This document shows positions 45,100-52,723 of a DNA stretch of 52,723 nucleotides, piece after piece. Every line of letters starts with the position of its first letter. Position 1 is the stretch's first letter. The position numbers and the translations under genes were made by a program. Under the pieces are notes generated by a model. The model saw nothing but the letters and a program-made list of their open reading frames with translations. It did not search any database and was not told the origin of the DNA. Origin of the DNA: Rhodospirillales bacterium (lineage in GTDB: Bacteria > Pseudomonadota > Alphaproteobacteria > Rhodospirillales > Defluviicoccaceae); assembly GCA_016712375.1 (NCBI GenBank), contig JADJRE010000020.1, positions 1 to 52,723 on the forward strand. Direction: 5' to 3'.

Positions 45100-45127
45100 T
45101 TGTCGAACCCTATTTTGTCGAACCCTA
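45100..45127. repeat. 13 bp direct repeat with 15 bp period
   Basis: TTGTCGAACCCTA occurs at 45100-45112 and again at 45115-45127, with TT between the copies and a weak third copy after them. A protein-binding site or debris of a repeat are both possible. Confidence 0.6.
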
Positions 45128-45479
45128 GTTTGCCAAACGCCGACGCTTCGCCTGGTCTTCGCAACGGCCCGCTGGCGGACAACTCGTCATCATCCACACG
45201 AGCCGCGGAGAGAGCCACTCGTGCTCGGCGCTCCGTCTGGCATATGGCGCGTGGGGTTGCTGAGTCATCGTGGTTCGCCATTTGCGGATTCGGCGAAATC
45301 TCCATTGCGCGCCGTTGTAGGGTCCGTTGACACAGCTTGACCGGAAGCCGTTTTCAAGGCGCCTGCTGCGGGTGACAAGGGGCGCCGAAGGTTCAATGCA
45401 AAGTTGGGATAGGTGAAGCGCAAAGGTCCACAATTTCGAGCCACGTGCCGCTTGATGGCAGGATGCTATCCATAAAGCT

Positions 45480-45505
45480 CAGTGAGCCGCGGTAGCGGCT
45501 CACTG
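45480..45505 (-). terminator. Perfect hairpin downstream of the split secreted-protein gene
   Basis: CAGTGAGCCGC, loop GGTA, GCGGCTCACTG: 11 bp perfect stem. On the minus strand it lies about 72 nt after the stop of the gene at 45577 and is followed by AGCTTTATGG, only mildly T-rich. A terminator role for that gene is likely but unproven. Confidence 0.5.
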
Positions 45506-45946
45506 CAATGCTGCGTGGAGTGCGAGGTCAATTCCCACCCGGCTACCCTGGCTTTGTCGCTAAGTCGGCTTCTTGATCACTTATCGAACCTTCGGGTCCA
45601 TGTAGGAGCAATTAACTGTCCATCGAGCCCTCCGCTTCTGCCAGCCGCAAAAACCTCGATCGCCAGTGGCGAAGGTTCTCTTCTGCTAGCCTCGACGATC
45701 ACAAAGTCATACGTAACCGGCCCAGTTGGTTGAGGGAATTCGATCGTTGCAACACCAGTCCCATCGGGTTGTACATCGTAACTGCCAGTTACGTCGAAAC
45801 CGCCGAGGACCCTGGCACAACCGGGAGCGGGCGTTGCACAGGGTAGGTTTGTGACGATCTGCAGCTTTAATCCACCGTCTCCGTCGAAGATTATCGGGCC
45901 GAAGCTGGCAACACCTGCAGTATTATTTACATAAGCGTACCCCCCT

Positions 45947-45964
45947 TTAACAGCCCGTTGACGA
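45947..45964. repeat. IS1182-like left end: TTAA target copy plus terminal inverted repeat
   Basis: TTAA (45947-45950) followed by CAGCCCGTTGACGA (45951-45964). The 14 bp repeat is identical, inverted, to 47388-47401. Confidence 0.9.
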
Positions 45965-47401
45965 TGTATCCGTTGTGATCATGTCGGGTTGGCGGTGACG
46001 GCGACGATGAGGAGGGCGAAGTCGCCACGGCCGTCGGTGTCAGGGACAGCGAAGAGGAGCATCGCCAGAATCTCCTCGCTATGAACGACGAACAGCAGCA
46101 CCCAGCGCGGGCGGCGGCCTCCCTTGGGGTGCCGACGCCGATCAGATGGCGCATCAGGATGCCGAGGTTGTGGCCGGCGACGTGGATCAGGTAGCGCTTG
46201 TGGACGTTTTCCCGGCCGCGAAGCCAGGTCCGCCGCATGCCGCGCTCCAGAGTGTGAGCGAACGATCGCTCGACGATCTCGGCCCGTTTTCGCATCGCCG
46301 CCTTGCCGACCGCGGAGCGGAGCCGGTTGCGGTTGGCGTAGACGGCGTCCCGCGCCTCGGTGTCGCCGTGCCAGCGAGAGAAGCTCTTGCGCTGCGGCTC
46401 GGCGATCCGCGTCTTCCAGACACCGCCGTCGAGGTCTTTCAGCACCGCCCGGGAGTGGTAGCCTTTGTCGGCGACGAGTTCGGCGGGCTCGGCCGTCGCA
46501 GGCGCGCGATCGACTGGAAGCCAGGTTCGCCGCCGCCGCCTCCAGCGTGCCCGGCAACGTCGTCGTGTCGCCCTCGTCCGCCGGTGATCTCCGCCGCGAC
46601 CACCGCGCCGGTGTCGAGATCGACGGCGTGTTCCGGCTTGTAGGCCAGACGCGTGGTGCCGTCCTTCATCCTGGCGATCTTCGCCTCGGGATCGGTCCCG
46701 CTCACCCAGTCCGCGTTGGACAGCTTCTTGCCCTTGCGGGCGCGATCGATGCGAACGAGATCGTCGGCGGACGGCGTCTCGATGCCGCTTTCCGTGGCCA
46801 TCCGCTTCAGCATCTCCCGGTAGGTCTCGCCCGTCTCCCGGCGCACGATCGTCCGAAGCGCGGCGTTCGCCTCCATGGTCGAGGCATCGACGCCGATCCG
46901 CTCGCCTTTCACCAGGCCGCGCTCGGCGAGCAGCGCCAGCACCCAGCCGAATACCGTCTCGTGAACCTCGGCGGGCAGGCGCGAGCGCGTCTTCGACAGC
47001 CAGGAATGATCCGGCACCCGCTCGGTCGTCCGCAGCCGCAGGAACTCCCGCAGCGACAGCGATCCGCACAGCGCCATTCGATCCCGCGCTCGGAGTCGAT
47101 GCCCTCGAAATACCCCACCATGTGCATCCGGAAGTAGCGGCCGGGCGGAACCGACGGTGCCCCCATCTTCGCCGCGTAATACGGCTTGCAGATCGTCTCG
47201 GCAAACGCGTCGAAGCCGGCCTCGATCAGCACCCCCTGAAGCCGATCGTAGAAAACATGCCCCGGCGACCGCGGCATCTCCCGCCACGTCACCACCAGAT
47301 CACCCCTTGCCGATCCCCTGCCGACCCAGCGCCATCCGGGCAATCCCCAAGTCCCTGATCAACCCATGGAGTCAGAGCCGGCGGACTTCGTCAACGGGCT
47401 G
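45951..47401 (-). mobile_element. IS1182-like insertion sequence with TTAA target duplication
   Basis: The element is 1451 bp, bounded by perfect 14 bp inverted repeats CAGCCCGTTGACGA and flanked on both sides by TTAA (45947-45950 and 47402-47405). The duplication is supported independently: removing the element and one TTAA restores the interrupted gene in frame. It encodes one transposase on the minus strand, broken into several frames here. Because the target gene shows no other damage, the insertion looks recent. Confidence 0.9.
45979..47277 (-). pseudogene. IS1182-family transposase, several frame breaks
   Basis: The start is MPRSPGHVFYDRLQGVLIEA, then MGAPSVPPGRYFRMHMVGYF and SERGIEWRCAD in one frame. 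SLSLREFLRLRTTERVPDHS, ERGLVKGERIGVDASTMEAN and MKDGTTRLAYKPEHAVDLD lie in a second frame after about 47075. Near 46480-46570 the frame changes to AELVADKGYHSRAVLKDLDG and ERSFAHTLERGMRRTWLRGR with HKRYLIHVAGHNLGILMRHL; the last part LLFVVHSEEILAMLLF is in a further frame. The pieces cover a complete transposase of about 430 residues with the acidic residues of the DDE fold. The true start may be slightly upstream. Several indels in a young-looking element point to sequence errors or decay. Confidence 0.8.
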
Positions 47402-47405
47402 TTAA
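47388..47405. repeat. IS1182-like right end: terminal inverted repeat plus TTAA target copy
   Basis: TCGTCAACGGGCTG (47388-47401) followed by TTAA (47402-47405); the exact inverted counterpart of 45947-45964. Confidence 0.9.
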
Positions 47406-47751
47406 GACTGCTGTTTGTGAACCCAGTCGCCATGGCAGGCTGGCTGGCGAAGACACAAAGTGCAAATGCTGAACACGCCAGCACGTTCAAAGCCCTTACT
47501 CGCGTGGGGTGATCTTTCATTTTCCCGCTCCGCTCCATGATGAAAAGTTGAACGTCCCATGTGGGGCATGACAGGGCCGGCCACAGAGTGATCTCCCTGT
47601 TAAAGAGCAAAAGTTTTACGCGAGTAACATGCACCAAGCCCTATGGGCAAGAGACAAGTTGGTAATTGTCCGGTTCGCTTAGAAACGCGAAATACGTAGG
47701 ATTATTGCAGCACGGATCCACGACGTGCGGCCGCAAGGGAAAGAACTGGAC

Positions 47752-50404
47752 ATGTTCGCTTTCGCATCGCTGCTGGATCGCCTGCGGCAACGCGGCGAGA
47801 CGCCGGCGGTGATCGAGGTTCGGGGAGAAACGCTGCACGTCCACAGCTACGCCGCCGTTGCCCGGCGCGTCTGCTCCTTGGCGCGCGGCCTGCGGGCATC
47901 GGGCCTCGCGCCGGACGAGCCGGTCGGTCTGTGGGCACCGAACGGCGCTCCCTGGGTGATCAGCCGTCTCGCCATCGCCGCGGCGGGCGGCGTTGCGGTG
48001 GCGATTGACGATCTCGCCGAAGGCGAGGAGGCCGCGGCGATCCTGCGGTCGAGTGGCGCGCGCCGGCTGTTCACCGTCGCCAGCCATCTGGGCAAGGCGC
48101 CGGCGACGGCGGGCGCCGAGCCCTTGCAGACGTTCCTCATCGACGCCGAGTCGACGGAAGCCGCTTCGTGGTCCAGGCTGTACACCGACGACACCCGCGT
48201 GGCGCTGCCGGAACTCTCCGCCGACGCTTCGGCGATGCTGGTCTATACGTCCGGTACCACCGGACGGCCGAAGGCCTTTGCGCTGCGCAACCGGCACATC
48301 GAGGCGAACGTGCGAGCGATTGGCGGCTTAGGACTGATCGGCGATGGTGACCGGCTGCTGCTGCCGCTGCCGCTGCACCACGTCTATCCCTTCGTCGTCG
48401 GACTGCTGACGCCGCTGTCGGTGGGCGCCACCGTCGTCCTGCCGGAAGCCGCTACCGGCGCGAAGATCGTCCGCGCGCTGGACATGGCGGGAGTGACGAC
48501 GATGATCGGCGTCCCCCGTCTGTATGAGGCGATCATCGCCGGTCTCGCGGGTCAGGCGAAGGCGCGCGGGCGGCTGGTCGGTCGCCTCTTCGAGGCTCTC
48601 CTGGCGACCCTCCGTGGGCGCCCGCAACGTTTCGGGTTGCGCCTCGGCCGGCTGTTGTTTCCCCAGGTGCACGCGCGGCTCGGCCGCCGGCTGCGGCTGC
48701 TGGTCTCGGCCGGCGCCAAGCTGGCGCCCGAGCACGTCTGGAAGCTGGAAGGGCTGGGCTTCACCGCGCTTTCCGGGTACGGGCTGGCGGAGACGGCTTC
48801 GGCGTTCACCGGCAACGTGCCCGGCGCGCAGCGGATCGGCAGCGAGGGTCGCCCGCTGTTGGTCGACGGGAAGATCCGCATCGCCGAACCGGACGACAGC
48901 GGCAGCGGCGAGATCCAATTGCAGGGGCCAAGCGTCTTCGACGGCTACATCGACGACGACGAAGCGAACCTCGCCGCCTTCACCACCGACGGCTGGTTCC
49001 GCACCGGCGATCTCGGCAGTGTCGATGCGGACGGCTACCTCACGGTCGCGGGTCGGCTGAAGGAGCTGATCGTCCTCGGCGGCGGCAAGAACGTCTTCCC
49101 AGAGGATCTGGAAGAGCGGTACGGCGCCGATCCGGCAATCCGCGAGCTTGCGGTTCTGGACCGGGAGGGCGCGCTGGTGGCACTGATTCTCCCCGATCTG
49201 GAGGCGATCCGCAGGTCCGCCAACACCAGTGTCGAGGACGTTATTCGGGTGGCTTTGGCGTCTGTCGCGAAGACCTTGCCGAGCCACCAGCGGCTGTCCG
49301 GCTTCGCGCTGGTCCGCGAGCCGTTGCCACGCACGCGGCTCGGCAAATATCGGCGCTTTTTGCTGCCGCAGCTTTACGACGAGGCGCGCGCCGGCGGAAG
49401 CCCGGCTGCGGCGAAGCCGCTGTCGGACTCCGACCGGGGGCTGATCGAGCGACCATCCGTTGCCGCGGCATGGCGCGTCCTGCAGGATCGATACGCGGCG
49501 CGCGGCTTGTCGCTCGATGCCGATCCCCAAACTCGACCCTCGGCATTGACTCGCTGGAGTGGCTGAGTCCCGGGCTGGACTGGAAGCGGGGCCGGGCGTC
49601 GCCCTTGCCGAGCAGGATTTCGCGGGCGTGGCTCACGTGCGCGACCTGTTGCGGCTGATCGACGCGGGCGCCGGAACGGGCGCCGACACGGCGAAGGCTT
49701 CGCGCGAGGCGACGATGGCCGGCGACGAGGCGCGCTGGCTAGCGCCGACCTCGCCTGCCGAGAGCTTTGCCGGCACCCTGCTGTACCGGCTCAATCGCCT
49801 GCTTGCCCGGCTGTTCTTTCGGCTCCGTGTCGAGGGACTGGAGCACCTGCCGGCGGAGCCGCCTTTCGTGATTGTCGCCAACCATCTGAGCGACCTCGAT
49901 CCGCCGTTGATCGGCGCAGCGTTGCCACTGCCGATAATGCGCAGGCTGTACTGGAGCGGCGACCGCGGCCGGCTGTTCGGCAGCGCCCTGTCGCGCCGCT
50001 TCTGCCGCATCGCGCACATCTTTCCGGTAGACGAACGCGCGCCAGGAACCACCCTGGCGATGGCAGAGCGCGCGCTGTCGCGCGGCAACGCGGTGATTTG
50101 GTTCCCGGAATCGTGGCGCTCGCCGGACGGGGAGCTGCAGCGCTTCCTGCCGGGCATCGGCCGGCTGCTCAGCGCCCGGCCCGTGCCGGCGGTGCCCTGC
50201 TTCATCCGCGGCACGTTCGAGGCGATGCCGCGCGAGCGCCGATGGCCGCGGCCGCACCCGGTGCGCATCGTCTTCGGCACGCCGGTTGATCCGGCGGCAC
50301 TGGCGTTGGCAAGCGATGAAGGCGCGGCGGAAGCACATATCGCCGATAGCCTGCGAGCCGAAGTGGCAAAGCTCGCCCTGCGCGGGTGGGATCAAAGGGC
50401 CTAA
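47752..50404 (+). CDS. Three-domain AMP-binding / acyl carrier / PlsC acyltransferase protein, frame broken within the carrier domain
   Basis: ATG 47752 follows AAGGGAAAG; GTG 47725 is an alternative. Residues 1-520 form an acyl-activating enzyme: ATP loop LVYTSGTTGRPKAFALRNRH, then LSGYGLAETASAFTGNVPGA, GWFRTGDLGSVDADGYLTVA and GRLKELIVLGGGKNVFPEDL. Near 49530-49580 a carrier domain with the phosphopantetheine Ser (LGIDSLEWLS) is read in another frame, then VALAEQDFAGVAHVRDLLRL in a third. Residues from ~650 on are a PlsC domain with VANHLSDLDPPLIG (HxxxxD), FPVDERAPGTT, WFPESWRSPDG and VPCFIRGTFE. Extra bases in CAAACTC and GACCCTC and a missing A in CTGGACTGG would explain the breaks. I infer acylation of a lysophospholipid or glycerol phosphate with an enzyme-bound acyl group, similar in logic to Aas. 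Confidence 0.82.
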
Positions 50405-51105
50405 AGCAGCAGACCTTGAGCGGATGACGACCCTGGTTCTGCCAGCGGCTCGATGCAGCGAGGCCCCTCGTGGGCGACGGCATTGACCCAGGATGAGACG
50501 GGTCGCACTTCCATTCGCGCCGCGTCCCACGGCCGCAGCAACGCCGTTGCTGCTTTGGCGCCTACACCGTCGACATCCAGCCACGCTTCCTGCTCCGACG
50601 GATCGAGCAGCGCCGGCATGCGATCGTGCAGAGGGCGGATGGTAACGTTAGCCTCGGTGGTAATGATCGTGCAGGAGAGCAGCTCGGTCCCTGTCGGATC
50701 AAACCAGCGGTCCCACAACCCGGCGAAGGCCGGTGGTGGATCGGGCCTGTCGTCGGTTTTCGGATCAGGTACTTGTGCCGCTGCGCCAACGCCCGGGAGG
50801 TTGCGCCACTCGTAGAAGCCGTCAGCCGGAATCAGGCAGCGACGCCGTTGCAAGGCATCGCGGAACGCCGGCTTCTCGACCAGCGACTCGGCGCGGGCAT
50901 TGATCATCCGCGCGCCAATCGCGACGTCTTTTGCCCACACCGGCACAAGCCCCCACCGCATTGCCTCCAGTCGCCGGTCGCGTCCGGCAGCGGCATGCAC
51001 CACAGCCACCGGGCGGCCAGTTTGGCGCAGCCACCGACGTGGTGACCTCCGGCCAGCCGCGCCAGTTCGGCCCTGGAAAAGCAGTTGGTCTAAGCGTCCG
51101 CACAT
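50401..51105 (-). pseudogene. SRAP-family protein (HMCES/YedK-like), N-terminal frame disturbed
   Basis: SRAP proteins cross-link to abasic sites in single-stranded DNA through Cys2. ATG 51105 gives MCGRLDQLL, so Cys2 is present after removal of Met. Soon after, the family-like reading is spread over other frames (FSRAELARLAGG in one) at about 51000-51080, so one or more indels are likely. From EAMRWGLVPVWAKD the frame is good: INARAESL (Asn), CLIPADGFYEWRN (Glu), TIITTEANVTIRPLHDRMPA (His), ALLDPSEQEAWLD. All four active-site residues are present. It converges with the AMP-binding/PlsC gene, the two stop codons overlapping at 50401-50404. A promoter would lie between it and the divergent comEC. 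Confidence 0.75.
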
Positions 51106-51265
51106 CTTGATCGACGTAGGGAGAACCTCTCCAAGCGCCAGTAACGTTGTGGCGACCGGCGGCAGAGCAGCTATCGCTTCACACCCAAATGAGGTAATAT
51201 AGGAATCGGAGGCCCTGTTATCGGCTTCTAGCGCCCGTAGCGGCTGTTCAAATCGATCAGAGCCG

Positions 51266-52723
51266 ATGTCGTCACCTGTCACCGCTTCGCTCCGGATCAT
51301 CCCCACGCTCAACGCTGTCACGGCCCTCGCCCGGGCTGCCGCCGGGGCCTTCGTCGCGGAGCGGGAGCGTTGATTCTCTGGCTGCCGGTGCTGGTCGGTA
51401 CCGGCATCGCCGTCTACTTCGCCCTCGACAGCGAGCCCCGGCCTGGCTCGGCACGTTGGTGCTTGCCGGGTGCACGGCGGTGGCGGTTCCGGTGGTCTGG
51501 TGGAGCCGCGCCCGTTATCCCCCCGCTGGCGGTGCGTCACGGTTCGTTCTCGTGTTGCCGCCGGCTTTGCTGTTGCCCAGGCGCAGTCATTGATGCTTGC
51601 CACCCGCATGCTGAACCGGGCGGTTGGGCCGGTGATGCTGCAGGCCCGGGTGGTCAACAGCGAACAGTTTCCCGACGGCCAGCGGATGATGCCGACTAAC
51701 TCGTCGTCTCCGGTCTGCGTATTGGAAACACCGGCGCGCGCCCGGAGCGGCTGCGCGGCAAGCCAGCCGACGATCCGCCCTGGGGAAGACATCCGTCCGC
51801 GGGCGATGCTGATGTCGCCGCCGGCGCCGGCGGTGCCGGGCGGCTACGATTTCCAGCGACAGGCGTACTTCGAGGGGTTCGGTGCCGTCGGCTACTCGGT
51901 CGGCAGGGCCACTGTCCTGACGCCACCGGCCGACCAGCCAACCGGCGACGAGGGTCTTGGCGTGTGGTTCGCTCGGCTGCGCTTCATTGTCGGCGAACGG
52001 GTGCGCACGCCTTCCCATTTGCGCCATACCGTTGCCGCCGTCACAATGGCGCCGCCGACCGGCGAGCAACGGGCGATCTCCTGATGCGACGATGCAGGCG
52101 ATCCGCGATCCCGGCCCTGGCCCATCCGCTGCCGATCGGGCCGGCACACCGGGCTGGCCGCCGGCATGGTGTTCGCCGTCTTCTCGCGGCGGCCTGGCCT
52201 TCTGTGCCGCAAACAGTACTTCGCTCTGGGACTTGCATGAAGTGGGCCGCCGTCTCGGTGCTGGCATGTAGGCGCCCTATACGCCGTTGGCGGACACACC
52301 GGTTCCGGAAGTCAGTGATCGTTCCCCTTGATGATTGCGAATGTTCTGCTGGCTGTGCTAATGACCTGCAAGGTATCCCAACGCGCTGGTAGCGTTCAAG
52401 CGGTACTGGCATCCCAGGTTGACGCAACCGCGCGATGCCTCGGGCCGAGCTCCAGATGCTTTCGACGCCGTCGTTACGCTGATTGCAGCTCACGAGGTTC
52501 CCCTCAGAGCGCGCGGTCGCCGGAGCCAGTCCTGCCTTCGCCCTTCCGCCTGGATCCTCGCCTACGTACGGCGGGGCAGACCTTTATCGACCCTGGTCGC
52601 ACGCTGGCGACGACAACGTTCGCCGCTTTCTACTCCAACCGGTTTCAGGTTTGGAGCGTCGCCGCCAACATGATCGCGGTGCCGGTCACCGGCTTCGGAC
52701 CACGCCGTGGGCGGTGGTCGCCA
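51266..52723 (+). pseudogene. comEC: ComEC/Rec2 DNA-uptake channel, partial at window end, many frame breaks
   Basis: ComEC carries transforming DNA across the inner membrane. From ATG 51266, pieces in changing frames follow the family order: ALARAAAGAFVAERER, ILWLPVLVGTGIAVYFALDS, FAVAQAQSLMLATRMLNRAV, PPAPAVPGGYDFQRQAYFEG and FGAVGYSVGRAT (the DUF4131 region), then SDATMQAIRD and MKWAAVSVLA, and near the end FAAFYSNRF and VAANMIAVPVTGF of the competence domain. Around ten indels in 1.4 kb would be needed for one frame, many more than elsewhere. The gene runs off the right edge. It is either a decayed gene or poor sequence at a contig end; I favour poor sequence because the conserved blocks are all still present in order. 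Confidence 0.72.

Larger units (their letters stand above)
44588..45576. other. Long noncoding gap after hdaA
   Basis: Almost 1 kb lacks a convincing gene. It contains a perfect 11 bp hairpin at 44813-44840, a pair of 13 bp direct repeats at 45100-45127 and a second perfect hairpin at 45480-45505. Short open frames on both strands have no start signals or family features. It may hold decayed sequence left by the mobile elements nearby. Confidence 0.5.
45577..47520 (-). pseudogene. Secreted hypothetical protein gene split by an IS1182-like element
   Basis: The 5' part begins at ATG 47520 after GGAGCGGGAAA and encodes a signal peptide (RALNVLACSAFALCVFASQP, cleavage near AMA) followed by TGFTNSS. 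The 3' part, from 45946 down to the TGA at 45577-45579, reads GGYAYVNNTAGVASFGPIIF, then FDGDGGLKLQIVTNLPCA, GSYDVQPDGTGVATIEFPQP and TYDFVIVEASRREP. Joining the parts through one TTAA gives NSSLKGGYAYVN in frame and a 162-residue protein with no other change (115+4+370 bases = 163 codons). The mature part is beta-rich and resembles small exported proteins with an N-terminal NxSLKGxYA motif and a DGxGxAT core. Their function is not known to me. As it stands the gene is inactivated. Confidence 0.85.

Noticed and set aside
45482..45733. Short plus-strand frame opposite the split secreted-protein gene
   Set aside because: It overlaps a terminator-like hairpin and the coherent minus-strand reading.

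Overview
The window looks like one chromosomal segment of a high-GC alphaproteobacterium, most plausibly a member of the Rhodospirillales. This rests on family recognition and gene order, not on a database search. The main clues are gyrA next to coaD, an HdaA-type DnaA regulator behind a PerM-like permease, the order dnaB-alr-mlaE-mlaF-radA-cvpA-purF, and a RibB fused to a GTP cyclohydrolase-like domain without zinc cysteines. A K+-independent proton pyrophosphatase also fits.

Layout. Positions 1-6150 are accessory and broken. They hold the tail of an HNH nuclease, a large DUF4011-type helicase cut off after its Walker A motif by an IS21-family element, a truncated IS1595/ISXO2-type transposase and an unidentified remnant. 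This block lies against the 3' end of a tRNA-Lys. Positions 6350-16050 carry coaD, gyrA, a cheZ-like gene, a TPR-like protein, an HSD10-type dehydrogenase with an acetyl-CoA acetyltransferase, a patatin, an extensin-like protein and an interrupted SemiSWEET transporter. Positions 16080-20280 are a two-gene signalling operon: a CHASE4 histidine kinase and a REC-PAS-GGDEF-EAL response regulator. Positions 20510-26590 hold hppA and the operon ribE-ribBA-ribH-nusB-thiL. Positions 26870-34740 are a tightly overlapped operon from dnaB to purF, followed by a small secreted protein, an SDR and a membrane GGDEF-EAL protein. Positions 37910-44590 hold a CDF transporter, tRNA-Ser, ndk, purN-purM and the operon DUF2066-perM-hdaA. 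From 44590 on there is a roughly 1 kb gap, a secreted-protein gene split by an IS1182-like element, an acyl-CoA synthetase/ACP/PlsC fusion, an SRAP-domain gene and the badly broken start of comEC.

How the genes work together. Most of the window is housekeeping: replication and its control (gyrA, dnaB, hdaA), recombination (radA), riboflavin and thiamine cofactors, purine synthesis (purF, purN, purM, ndk), cell wall (alr) and envelope lipid transport (mlaEF). Signalling through c-di-GMP is represented twice.

A recurring feature is small frame breaks in otherwise well-conserved genes: coaD, the REC-PAS protein, extensin-like, thiL, alr, radA, purM and the AMP-binding fusion. Several fall in homopolymer runs. 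They become much denser in the insertion sequences and toward both window ends (HNH, comEC). This pattern suggests residual sequencing indels in at least part of the window, so the 'pseudogene' labels given here mean 'not readable as one frame in this sequence' and not proven loss of function.

The clearest structural result is the IS1182-like insertion. Removing 45951..47401 and one TTAA copy restores a perfect 162-codon secreted-protein gene, which fixes both the element's ends and its target duplication.
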